DNA from: Amia ocellicauda | Taxonomy: Eukaryota; Chordata; Actinopteri; Amiiformes; Amiidae | Reading direction: 5' to 3' | Assembly (NCBI RefSeq): GCF_036373705.1 | Contig: NC_089851.1 | Span: forward strand, 56,699,997-56,763,996 | Length of the DNA: 64,000 bases | In this document: positions 30,900-45,000 of the stretch, one piece after another | Numbering within the stretch: the first letter of the stretch is position 1 | How the letters are laid out: each line of letters starts with the position of its first letter | The notes under the pieces: model-generated | Databases searched by the model: none | What the model was told of the DNA's origin: nothing | Seen by the model: the letters and a program-made list of their open reading frames with translations, nothing else | Translations under genes and position numbers: made by a program

Positions 30900-33800
30900 A
30901 TCTATCAATGACTCTCGATATCTAACTCTCTTACTTGCTCTCGCTCCCCCAATGGTCAGTAGCATAGTAGCATAACAGCAGATCACGGACCACTGTCAAT
31001 CAGATGCTTGCCTTGCCGTCCATCCATCCATCTATCTATCTATCTATCTATCTATGACTCTTGATATCTAACTCTCTTGCTTGCTATCGCTCCCCCAATG
31101 GTCAGTAGCATAGTAGCATAACAGCAGATCACGGACCACTGTCACTCAGATGCTTGCCTTGCCGTCCATCCATCCATCCATCTATCTATCTATCTATCTA
31201 TCAATGACTCTCGATATCTAACTCTCTTGCTTGCTATCGCTCCCCCAATGGTCAGTAGCATAGTAGCATAACAGCAGATCACGGACCACTGTCAATCAGA
31301 TGCTTGCCTTGCCGTCCATCCATCCATCTATCCATCTACCTATCTATGACTCTTGATATCTAACTCTCTTGCTTGCTATCGCTCCCCCAATGGTCAGTAG
31401 CATAGTAGCATAACAGCAGATCACGGACCACTGTCAATCAGATGCTTGCCTTGCCGTCCATCCATCCATCCATCTATCTATCTATCTATGACTCTTGATA
31501 TCTAACTCTCTTGCTTGATATCGCTCCCCCAATGGTCAGTAGCATAGTAGCATAACAGCAGATCACGGACCACTGTCAATCAGATGCTTGCCTTGCCGTC
31601 CATCCATCCATCCATCTATCTATCTATCTATCAATGACTCTCGATATCTAACTCTCTTACTTGCTATCGCTCCCCCAATGGTCAGTAGCATAGTAGCATA
31701 ACAGCAGATCACGGACCACTGTCAATCAGATGCTTGCCTTGCCGTCCATCCATCCACCCATCCATCTACCTATCTATGACTCTTGATATCTAACTCTCTT
31801 GCTTGCTATCGCTCCCCCAATGGTCAGTAGCATAGTAGCATAACAGCAGATCACGGACCACTGTCAATCAGATGCTTGCCTTGCCGTCCATCCATCCATC
31901 CATCTATCTATCTATCTATGACTCTTGATATCTAACTCTCTTGCTTGATATCGCTCCCCCAATGGTCAGTAGCATAGTAGCATAACAGCAGATCTCGGAC
32001 CACTGTCAATCAGATGCTTGCCTTGCCGTCCATCCATCCATCTATCTATCTATCTATCTATGACTCTTGATATCTAACTCTCTTGCTTGCTATTGCTCCC
32101 CCAATGGTCAGTAGCATTGTAGCATAACAGCAGATCACGGACCAATGTCAATCAGATGCTTGCCTTGCCGTCCATCCATCCATCTATCTATCTATCTATC
32201 TATGACTCTCGATATCTAACTCTCTTGCTTGCTATCGCTCCCCCAATGGTCAGTAGCATAGTAGCATAACAGCAGATCACGGACCACTGTCAATCAGATG
32301 CTTGCCTTGCCGTCCATCCATCCATCCATCTATCTATCTATCAATCTATCAATGACTCTCGATATCTAACTCTCTTACTTGCTATCGCTCCCCCAATGGT
32401 CAGTAGCATAGTAGCATAACAGCAGATCACGGACCACTGTCAATCAGATGCTTGCCTTGCCGTCCATCCATCCATCCATCTATCTATCTATCTATCAATG
32501 ACTCTCGATATCTAACTCTCTTACTTGCTATCGCTCCCCCAATGGTCAGTAGCATAGTAGCATAACAGCAGATCACGGACCACTGTCAATCAGATGCTTG
32601 CCTTGCCGTCCATCCATCCACCCATCCATCTACCTATCTATGACTCTTGATATCTAACTCTCTTGCTTGCTATTGCTCCCCCAATGGTCAGTAGCATTGT
32701 AGCATAACAGCAGATCACGGACCAATGTCAATCAGATGCTTGCCTTGCCGTCCATCCATCCATCTATCTATCTATCTATCTATGACTCTCGATATCTAAC
32801 TCTCTTGCTTGCTATCGCTCCCCCAATGGTCAGTAGCATAGTAGCATAACAGCAGATCATGGACCACTGTCAATCAGATGCTTGCCTTGCCGTCCATCCA
32901 TCCATCCATCTATCTATCAATCTATCAATGACTCTCGATATCTAACTCTCTTACTTGCTATCGCTCCCCCAATGGTCAGTAGCATAGTAGCATAACAGCA
33001 GATCACGGACCACTGTCAATCAGATGCTTGCCTTGCCGTCCATCCATCCATCCATCTATCTATCTATCTATCAATGACTATCGATATCTAACTCTCTTAC
33101 TTGCTATCGCTCCCCCAATGGTCAGTAGCATAGTAGCATAACAGCAGATCACGGACCACTGTCAATCAGATGCTTGCCTTGCCGTCCATCCATCCATCTA
33201 TCTATCTATCTATCTATGACTCTTGATATCTAACTCTCTTGCTTGCTATCGCTCCCCCAATGGTCAGTAGCATAGTAGCATAACAGCAGATCACGGACCA
33301 CTGTCACTCAGATGCTTGCCTTGCCGTCCATCCATCCATCCATCTATCTATCTATCTATCAATGACTCTCGATATCTAACTCTCTTGCTTGCTATCGCTC
33401 CCCCAATGGTCAGTAGCATAGTAGCATAACAGCAGATCACGGACCACTGTCAATCAGATGCTTGCCTTGCCGTCCATCCATCCATCCATCTATCTATCTA
33501 TCTATGACTCTTGACATCTATCTCTCTTGCTTGCTATCGCTCCCCCAATGGTCAGTAGCAAAGTAGCATAACAGCAGATCACGGACCACTGTCAATCAGA
33601 TGCTTGCCTTGCCGTCCATCCATCCACCCATCCATCTACCTATCTATGACTCTTGATATCTAACTCTCTTGCTTGCTATCGCTCCCCCAATGGTCAGTAG
33701 CATAGTAGCATAACAGCAGATCACGGACCACTGTCAATCAGATGCTTGCCTTGCCGTCCATCCATCCATCCATCTATCTATCTATCTATGACTCTTGATA

Positions 33801-36800
33801 TCTAACTCTCTTGCTTGATATCGCTCCCCCAATGGTCAGTAGCATAGTAGCATAACAGCAGATCTCGGACCACTGTCAATCAGATGCTTGCCTTGCCGTC
33901 CATCCATTCATCCATCCATCTATCTATCTATCTATGACTCTTGACATCTAACTCTCTTGCTTGCTATCGCTCCCCCAATGGTCAGTAGCATAGTAGCATA
34001 ACAGCAGATCACGGACCACTGTCAATCAGATGCTTGCCTTGCCGTCCATCCATCCATCTATCTATCTATCTATCTATGACTCTCGATATCTAACTCTCTT
34101 GCTTGCTATCGCTCCCCCAATGGTCAGTAGCATAGTAGCATAACAGCAGATCACGGACCACTGTCAATCAGATGCTTGCCTTGCCGTCCATCCATCCATC
34201 CATCTATCTATCAATCTATCAATGACTCTCGATATCTAACTCTCTTACTTGCTATCGCTCCCCCAATGGTCAGTAGCATAGTAGCATAACAGCAGATCAC
34301 GGACCACTGTCAATCAGATGCTTGCCTTGCCGTCCATCCATCCATCCATCTATCTATCTATCTATCAATGACTCTCGATATCTAACTCTCTTACTTGCTA
34401 TCGCTCCCCCAATGGTCAGTAGCATAGTAGCATAACAGCAGATCACGGACCACTGTCAATCAGATGCTTGCCTTGCCGTCCATCCATCCATCTATCTATC
34501 TATCTATCTATCTATGACTCTTGATATCTAACTCTCTTGCTTGCTATCGCTCCCCCAATGGTCAGTAGCATAGTAGCATAACAGCAGATCACGGACCACT
34601 GTCACTCAGATGCTTGCCTTGCCGTCCATCCATCCATCCATCTATCTATCTATCTATCAATGACTCTCGATATCTAACTCTCTTGCTTGCTATCGCTCCC
34701 CCAATGGTCAGTAGCATAGTAGCATAACATCAGATCACGGACCACTGTCAATCAGATGCTTGCCTTGCCGTCCATCCATCCATCCATCTATCTATCTATC
34801 TATCAATGACTCTCGATATCTAACTCTCTTACTTGCTATCGCTCCCCCAATGGTCAGTAGCATAGTAGCATAACAGCAGATCACGGACCAATGTCAATCA
34901 GATGCTTGCCTTGCCGTCCATCCATCCACCCATCCATCTACCTATCTATGACTCTTGATATCTAACTCTCTTGCTTGCTATCGCTCCCCCAATGGTCAGT
35001 AGCATTGTAGCATAACAGCAGATCACGGACCAATGTCAATCAGATGCTTGCCTTGCCGTCCATCCATCCATCTATCTATCTATCTATCTATGACTCTCGA
35101 TATCTAACTCTCTTGCTTGCTATCGCTCCCCCAATGGTCAGTAGCATAGTAGCATAACAGCAGATCACATACCACTGTCAATCAGATGCTTGCCTTGCCG
35201 TCCATCCATCCATCCATCTATCTATCTATCTATCAATGACTCTCGATATCTAACTCTCTTACTTGCTCTCGCTCCCCCAATGGTCAGTAGCATAGTAGCA
35301 TAACAGCAGATCACGGACCACTGTCAATCAGATGCTTGCCTTGCCGTCCATCCATCCATCTATCTATCTATCTATCTATCTATGACTCTTGATATCTAAC
35401 TCTCTTGCTTGCTATCGCTCCCCCAATGGTCAGTAGCATAGTAGCATAACAGCAGATCACGGACCACTGTCACTCAGATGCTTGCCTTGCCGTCCATCCA
35501 TCCATCCATCTATCTATCTATCTATCTATCAATGACTCTCGATATCTAACTCTCTTGCTTGCTATCGCTCCCCCAATGGTCAGTAGCATAGTAGCATAAC
35601 AGCAGATCACGGACCACTGTCAATCAGATGCTTGCCTTGCCGTCCATCCATCCATCTATCCATCTACCTATCTATGACTCTTGATATCTAACTCTCTTGC
35701 TTGCTATCGCTCCCCCAATGGTCAGTAGCATAGTAGCATAACAGCAGATCACGGACCACTGTCAATCAGATGCTTGCCTTGCCGTCCATCCATCCATCCA
35801 TCTATCTATCTATCTATGACTCTTGATATCTAACTCTCTTGCTTGATATCGCTCCCCCAATGGTCAGTAGCATAGTAGCATAACAGCAGATCACGGACCA
35901 CTGTCAATCAGATGCTTGCCTTGCCGTCCATCCATCCACCCATCCATCTACCTATCTATGACTCTTGATATCTAACTCTCTTGCTTGCTATCGCTCCCCC
36001 AATGGTCAGTAGCATAGTAGCATAACAGCAGATCACGGACCACTGTCAATCAGATGCTTGCCTTGCCGTCCATCCATCCATCCATCTATCTATCTATCTA
36101 TGACTCTTGATATCTAACTCTCTTGCTTGATATCGCTCCCCCAATGGTCAGTAGCATAGTAGCATAACAGCAGATCTCGGACCACTGTCAATCAGATGCT
36201 TGCCTTGCCGTCCATCCATCCATCTATCTATCTATCTATCTATGACTCTTGATATCTAACTCTCTTGCTTGCTATTGCTCCCCCAATGGTCAGTAGCATT
36301 GTAGCATAACAGCAGATCACGGACCAATGTCAATCAGATGCTTGCCTTGCCGTCCATCCATCCATCTATCTATCTATCTATCTATGACTCTCGATATCTA
36401 ACTCTCTTTCTTGCTATCGCTCCCCCAATGGTCAGTAGCATAGTAGCATAACAGCAGATCACGGACCACTGTCAATCAGATGCTTGCCTTGCCGTCCATC
36501 CATCCATCCATCTATCTATCTATCAATCTATCAATGACTCTCGATATCTAACTCTCTTACTTGCTATCGCTCCCCCAATGGTCAGTAGCATAGTAGCATA
36601 ACAGCAGATCACGGACCACTGTCAATCAGATGCTTGCCTTGCCGTCCATCCATCCATCCATCTATCTATCTATCTATCAATGACTCTCGATATCTAACTC
36701 TCTTACTTGCTATCGCTCCCCCAATGGTCAGTAGCATAGTAGCATAACAGCAGATCACGGACCACTGTCAATCAGATGCTTGCCTTGCCGTCCATCCATC

Positions 36801-39250
36801 CACCCATCCATCTACCTATCTATGACTCTTGATATCTAACTCTCTTGCTTGCTATTGCTCCCCCAATGGTCAGTAGCATTGTAGCATAACAGCAGATCAC
36901 GGACCAATGTCAATCAGATGCTTGCCTTGCCGTCCATCCATCCATCTATCTATCTATCTATCTATGACTCTCGATATCTAACTCTCTTGCTTGCTATCGC
37001 TCCCCCAATGGTCAGTAGCATAGTAGCATAACAGCAGATCATGGACCACTGTCAATCAGATGCTTGCCTTGCCGTCCATCCATCCATCCATCTATCTATC
37101 AATCTATCAATGACTCTCGATATCTTACTCTCTTACTTGCTATCGCTCCCCCAATGGTCAGTAGCATAGTAGCATAACAGCAGATCACGGACCACTGTCA
37201 ATCAGATGCTTGCCTTGCCGTCCATCCATCCATCCATCTATCTATCTATCTATCAATGACTCTCGATATCTAACTCTCTTACTTGCTATCGCTCCCCCAA
37301 TGGTCAGTAGCATAGTAGCATAACAGCAGATCACGGACCACTGTCAATCAGATGCTTGCCTTGCCGTCCATCCATCCATCTATCTATCTATCTATCTATG
37401 ACTCTTGATATCTAACTCTCTTGCTTGCTATCGCTCCCCCAATGGTCAGTAGCATAGTAGCATAACAGCAGATCACGGACCACTGTCACTCAGATGCTTG
37501 CCTTGCCGTCCATCCATCCATCCATCTATCTATCTATCTATCAATGACTCTCGATATCTAACTCTCTTGCTTGCTATCGCTCCCCCAATGGTCAGTAGCA
37601 TAGTAGCATAACAGCAGATCACGGACCACTGTCAATCAGATGCTTGCCTTGCCGTCCATCCATCCATCCATCTATCTATCTATCTATGACTCTTGACATC
37701 TAACTCTCTTGCTTGCTATCGCTCCCCCAATGGTCAGTAGCAAAGTAGCATAACAGCAGATCACGGACCACTGTCAATCAGATGCTTGCCTTGCCGTCCA
37801 TCCATCCACCCATCCATCTACCTATCTATGACTCTTGATATCTAACTCTCTTGCTTGCTATCGCTCCCCCAATGGTCAGTAGCATAGTAGCATAACAGCA
37901 GATCACGGACCACTGTCAATCAGATGCTTGCCTTGCCGTCCATCCATCCATCCATCTATCTATCTATCTATGACTCTTGATATCTAACTCTCTTGCTTGA
38001 TATCGCTCCCCCAATGGTCAGTAGCATAGTAGCATAACAGCAGATCTCGGACCACTGTCAATCAGATGCTTGCCTTGCCGTCCATCCATTCATCCATCCA
38101 TCTATCTATCTATCTATGACTCTTGACATCTAACTCTCTTGCTTGCTATCGCTCCCCCAATGGTCAGTAGCATAGTAGCATAACAGCAGATCACGGACCA
38201 CTGTCAATCAGATGCTTGCCTTGCCGTCCATCCATCCATCTATCTATCTATCTATCTATGACTCTCGATATCTAACTCTCTTGCTTGCTATCGCTCCCCC
38301 AATGGTCAGTAGCATAGTAGCATAACAGCAGATCACGGACCACTGTCAATCAGATGCTTGCCTTGCCGTCCATCCATCCATCCATCTATCTATCAATCTA
38401 TCAATGACTCTCGATATCTAACTCTCTTACTTGCTATCGCTCCCCCAATGGTCAGTAGCATAGTAGCATAACAGCAGATCACGGACCACTGTCAATCAGA
38501 TGCTTGCCTTGCCGTCCATCCATCCATCTATCTATCTATCTATCTATCTATGACTCTTGATATCTAACTCTCTTGCTTGCTATCGCTCCCCCAATGGTCA
38601 GTAGCATAGTAGCATAACAGCAGATCACGGACCACTGTCACTCAGATGCTTGCCTTGCCGTCCATCCATCCATCCATCTATCTATCTATCTATCAATGAC
38701 TCTCGATATCTAACTCTCTTGCTTGCTATCGCTCCCCCAATGGTCAGTAGCATAGTAGCATAACAGCAGATCACGGACCACTGTCAATCAGATGCTTGCC
38801 TTGCCGTCCATCCATCCATCCATCTATCTATCTATCTATCAATGACTCTCGATATCTAACTCTCTTACTTGCTATCGCTCCCCCAATGGTCAGTAGCATA
38901 GTAGCATAACAGCAGATCACGGACCAATGTCAATCAGATGCTTGCCTTGCCGTCCATCCATCCACCCATCCATCTACCTATCTATGACTCTTGATATCTA
39001 ACTCTCTTGCTTGCTATCGCTCCCCCAATGGTCAGTAGCATTGTAGCATAACAGCAGATCACGGACCAATGTCAATCAGATGCTTGCCTTGCCGTCCATC
39101 CATCCATCTATCTATCTATCTATCTATGACTCTCGATATCTAACTCTCTTGCTTGCTATCGCTCCCCCAATGGTCAGTAGCATAGTAGCATAACAGCAGA
39201 TCACGGACCACTGTCAATCAGATGCTTGCCTTGCCGTCCATCCATCCATC
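30900..39250. repeat. Large tandem duplication inside the satellite, 4,182-bp offset
   Basis: Rare markers recur 4,182 bp apart: TATTGCTCC at 32092/36274 and 32672/36854, GATCATGG at about 32857/37039, and CATCCATTC at 33901/38083. The CTTGCTCTCGC marker (30933/35261) is offset by 4,328 bp, one more monomer in the left copy. Near 34887/38923 the offset is 4,036 bp, one monomer fewer in the right copy. A third partial copy lies 7,350 bp further on, from about 44.2 kb. Confidence 0.85.
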
Positions 39251-39949
39251 CATCTATCTATCAATCTATCAATGACTCTCGATATCTAACTCTCTTACTT
39301 GCTATCGCTCCCCCAATGGTCAGTAGCATAGTAGCATAACAGCAGATCACGGACCACTGTCAATCAGATGCTTGCCTTGCCGTCCATCCATCCATCCATC
39401 TATCTATCTATCTATCAATGACTCTCGATATCTAACTCTCTTACTTGCTATCGCTCCCCCAATGGTCAGTAGCATAGTAGCATAACAGCAGATCACGGAC
39501 CACTGTCAATCAGATGCTTGCCTTGCCGTCCATCCATCCATCTATCTATCTATCTATCTATGACTCTTGATATCTAACTCTCTTGCTTGCTATCGCTCCC
39601 CCAATGGTCAGTAGCATAGTAGCATAACAGCAGATCACGGACCACTGTCACTCAGATGCTTGCCTTGCCGTCCATCCATCCATCCATCTATCTATCTATC
39701 TATCAATGACTCTCGATATCTAACTCTCTTGCTTGCTATCGCTCCCCCAATGGTCAGTAGCATAGTAGCATAACAGCAGATCACGGACCACTGTCAATCA
39801 GATGCTTGCCTTGCCGTCCATCCATCCATCCATCTATCTATCTATCTATGACTCTTGACATCTAACTCTCTTGCTTGCTATCGCTCCCCCAATGGTCAGT
39901 AGCATAGTAGCATAACAGCAGATCACGGACCACTGTCAATCAGATGCTT

Positions 39950-42000
39950 GCCTTGCCGTCCATCCATCCATCCATCTATCTATCTATCTATGACTCTTGA
40001 TATCTAACTCTCTTGCTTGATATCGCTCCCCCAATGGTCAGTAGCATAGTAGCATAACAGCAGATCTCGGACCACTGTCAATCAGATGCTTGCCTTGCCG
40101 TCCATCCATCCATCCATCTATCTATCTATCTATGACTCTTGATATCTAACTCTCTTGCTTGATATCGCTCCCCCAATGGTCAGTAGCATAGTAGCATAAC
40201 AGCAGATCTCGGACCACTGTCAATCAGATGCTTGCCTTGCCGTCCATCCATCCATCTATCTATCTATCTATCTATGACTCTTGATATCTAACTCTCTTGC
40301 TTGCTATTGCTCCCCCAATGGTCAGTAGCATTGTAGCATAACAGCAGATCACGGACCAATGTCAATCAGATGCTTGCCTTGCCGTCCATCCATCCATCTA
40401 TCTATCTATCTATCTATGACTCTCGATATCTAACTCTCTTTCTTGCTATCGCTCCCCCAATGGTCAGTAGCATAGTAGCATAACAGCAGATCACGGACCA
40501 CTGTCAATCAGATGCTTGCCTTGCCGTCCATCCATCCATCCATCTATCTATCTATCAATCTATCAATGACTCTCGATATCTAACTCTCTTACTTGCTATC
40601 GCTCCCCCAATGGTCAGTAGCATAGTAGCATAACAGCAGATCACGGACCACTATCAATCAGATGCTTGCCTTGCCGTCCATCCATCCATCCATCTATCTA
40701 TCTATCTATCAATGACTCTCGATATCTAACTCTCTTACTTGCTATCGCTCCCCCAATGGTCAGTAGCATAGTAGCATAACAGCAGATCACGGACCACTGT
40801 CAATCAGATGCTTGCCTTGCCGTCCATCCATCCACCCATCCATCTACCTATCTATGACTCTTGATATCTAACTCTCTTGCTTGCTATTGCTCCCCCAATG
40901 GTCAGTAGCATTGTAGCATAACAGCAGATCACGGACCACTGTCAATCAGATGCTTGCCTTGCCGTCCATCCATCCATCCATCTATCTATCTATCTATGAC
41001 TCTTGATATCTAACTCTCTTGCTTGATATCGCTCCCCCAATGGTCAGTAGCATAGTAGCATAACAGCAGATCTCGGACCACTGTCAATCAGATGCTTGCC
41101 TTGCCGTCCATCCATCCATCCATCTATCTATCTATCTATGACTCTTGATATCTAACTCTCTTGCTTGATATCGCTCCCCCAATGGTCAGTAGCATAGTAG
41201 CATAACAGCAGATCTCGGACCACTGTCAATCAGATGCTTGCCTTGCCGTCCATCCATCCATCTATCTATCTATCTATCTATGACTCTTGATATCTAACTC
41301 TCTTGCTTGCTATTGCTCCCCCAATGGTCAGTAGCATTGTAGCATAACAGCAGATCACGGACCAATGTCAATCAGATGCTTGCCTTGCCGTCCATCCATC
41401 CATCTATCTATCTATCTATCTATGACTCTCGATATCTAACTCTCTTTCTTGCTATCGCTCCCCCAATGGTCAGTAGCATAGTAGCATAACAGCAGATCAC
41501 GGACCACTGTCAATCAGATGCTTGCCTTGCCGTCCATCCATCCATCCATCTATCTATCTATCAATCTATCAATGACTCTCGATATCTAACTCTCTTACTT
41601 GCTATCGCTCCCCCAATGGTCAGTAGCATAGTAGCATAACAGCAGATCACGGACCACTATCAATCAGATGCTTGCCTTGCCGTCCATCCATCCATCCATC
41701 TATCTATCTATCTATCAATGACTCTCGATATCTAACTCTCTTACTTGCTATCGCTCCCCCAATGGTCAGTAGCATAGTAGCATAACAGCAGATCACGGAC
41801 CACTGTCAATCAGATGCTTGCCTTGCCGTCCATCCATCCACCCATCCATCTACCTATCTATGACTCTTGATATCTAACTCTCTTGCTTGCTATTGCTCCC
41901 CCAATGGTCAGTAGCATTGTAGCATAACAGCAGATCACGGACCAATGTCAATCAGATGCTTGCCTTGCCGTCCATCCATCCATCTATCTATCTATCTATC
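39950..42000. repeat. 1,006-bp tandem duplication of seven monomers
   Basis: Markers recur at a 1,006-bp offset: TATTGCTCC at 40306/41312 and 40886/41892, CTCTTTCTTGC at 40435/41441, and CCACTATC near 40650/41656. Edges are approximate because monomers on either side are alike. Confidence 0.85.
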
Positions 42001-45000
42001 TATGACTCTCGATATCTAACTCTCTTGCTTGCTATCGCTCCCCCAATGGTCAGTAGCATAGTAGCATAACAGCAGATCATGGACCACTGTCAATCAGATG
42101 CTTGCCTTGCCGTCCATCCATCCATCCATCTATCTATCAATCTATCAATGACTCTCGATATCTAACTCTCTTACTTGCTATCGCTCCCCCAATGGTCAGT
42201 AGCATAGTAGCATAACAGCAGATCACGGACCACTGTCAATCAGATGCTTGCCTTGCCGTCCATCCATCCATCCATCTATCTATCTATCTATCAATGACTC
42301 TCGATATCTAACTCTCTTACTTGCTATCGCTCCCCCAATGGTCAGTAGCATAGTAGCATAACAGCAGATCACGGACCACTGTCAATCAGATGCTTGCCTT
42401 GCCGTCCATCCATCCATCTATCTATCTATCTATCTATGACTCTTGATATCTAACTCTCTTGCTTGCTATCGCTCCCCCAATGGTCAGTAGCATAGTAGCA
42501 TAACAGCAGATCATGGACCACTGTCAATCAGATGCTTGCCTTGCCGTCCATCCATCCATCCATCTATCTATCAATCTATCAATGACTCTCGATATCTAAC
42601 TCTCTTACTTGCTATCGCTCCCCCAATGGTCAGTAGCATAGTAGCATAACAGCAGATCACGGACCACTGTCAATCAGATGCTTGCCTTGCCGTCCATCCA
42701 TCCATCTATCTATCTATCTATCTATCTATGACTCTTGATATCTAACTCTCTTGCTTGCTATCGCTCCCCCAATGGTCAGTAGCATAGTAGCATAACAGCA
42801 GATCACGGACCACTGTCAATCAGATGCTTGCCTTGCCGTCCATCCATCCATCCATCTATCTATCTATCTATGACTCTTGACATCTAACTCTCTTGCTTGC
42901 TATCGCTCCCCCAATGGTCAGTAGCAAAGTAGCATAACAGCAGATCACGGACCACTGTCAATCAGATGCTTGCCTTGCCGTCCATCCATCCACCCATCCA
43001 TCTACCTATCTATGACTCTTGATATCTAACTCTCTTGCTTGCTATCGCTCCCCCAATGGTCAGTAGCATAGTAGCATAACAGCAGATCACGGACCACTGT
43101 CAATCAGATGCTTGCCTTGCCGTCCATCCATCCATCCATCTATCTATCTATCTATGACTCTTGATATCTAACTCTCTTGCTTGATATCGCTCCCCCAATG
43201 GTCAGTAGCATAGTAGCATAACAGCAGATCTCGGACCACTGTCAATCAGATGCTTGCCTTGCCGTCCATCCATTCATCCATCCATCTATCTATCTATCTA
43301 TGACTCTTGACATCTAACTCTCTTGCTTGCTATCGCTCCCCCAATGGTCAGTAGCATAGTAGCATAACAGCAGATCACGGACCACTGTCAATCAGATGCT
43401 TGCCTTGCCGTCCATCCATCCATCTATCTATCTATCTATCTATGACTCTCGATATCTAACTCTCTTGCTTGCTATCGCTCCCCCAATGGTCAGTAGCATA
43501 GTAGCATAACAGCAGATCACGGACCAATGTCAATCAGATGCTTGCCTTGCCGTCCATCCATCCATCTATCTATCTATCTATCTATGACTCTCGATATCTA
43601 ACTCTCTTTCTTGCTATCGCTCCCCCAATGGTCAGTAGCATAGTAGCATAACAGCAGATCACGGACCACTGTCAATCAGATGCTTGCCTTGCCGTCCATC
43701 CATCCATCCATCTATCTATCTATCAATCTATCAATGACTCTCGATATCTAACTCTCTTTCTTGCTATCGCTCCCCCAATGGTCAGTAGCATAGTAGCATA
43801 ACAGCAGATCACGGACCACTGTCAATCAGATGCTTGCCTTGCCGTCCATCCATCCATCCATCTATCTATCTATCAATCTATCAATGACTCTCGATATCTA
43901 ACTCTCTTACTTGCTATCGCTCCCCCAATGGTCAGTAGCATAGTAGCATAACAGCAGATCACGGACCACTATCAATCAGATGCTTGCCTTGCCGTCCATC
44001 CATCCATCCATCTATCTATCTATCTATCAATGACTCTCGATATCTAACTCTCTTACTTGCTATCGCTCCCCCAATGGTCAGTAGCATAGTAGCATAACAG
44101 CAGATCACGGACCACTGTCAATCAGATGCTTGCCTTGCCGTCCATCCATCCACCCATCCATCTACCTATCTATGACTCTTGATATCTAACTCTCTTGCTT
44201 GCTATTGCTCCCCCAATGGTCAGTAGCATTGTAGCATAACAGCAGATCACGGACCAATGTCAATCAGATGCTTGCCTTGCCGTCCATCCATCCATCTATC
44301 TATCTATCTATCTATGACTCTCGATATCTAACTCTCTTGCTTGCTATCGCTCCCCCAATGGTCAGTAGCATAGTAGCATAACAGCAGATCATGGACCACT
44401 GTCAATCAGATGCTTGCCTTGCCGTCCATCCATCCATCCATCTATCTATCAATCTATCAATGACTCTCGATATCTAACTCTCTTACTTGCTATCGCTCCC
44501 CCAATGGTCAGTAGCATAGTAGCATAACAGCAGATCACGGACCACTGTCAATCAGATGCTTGCCTTGCCGTCCATCCATCCATCCATCTATCTATCTATC
44601 TATCAATGACTCTCGATATCTAACTCTCTTACTTGCTATCGCTCCCCCAATGGTCAGTAGCATAGTAGCATAACAGCAGATCACGGACCACTGTCAATCA
44701 GATGCTTGCCTTGCCGTCCATCCATCCATCTATCTATCTATCTATCTATGACTCTTGATATCTAACTCTCTTGCTTGCTATCGCTCCCCCAATGGTCAGT
44801 AGCATAGTAGCATAACAGCAGATCACGGACCACTGTCACTCAGATGCTTGCCTTGCCGTCCATCCATCCATCCATCTATCTATCTATCTATCAATGACTC
44901 TCGATATCTAACTCTCTTGCTTGATATCGCTCCCCCAATGGTCAGTAGCATAGTAGCATAACAGCAGATCACGGACCACTGTCAATCAGATGCTTGCCTT

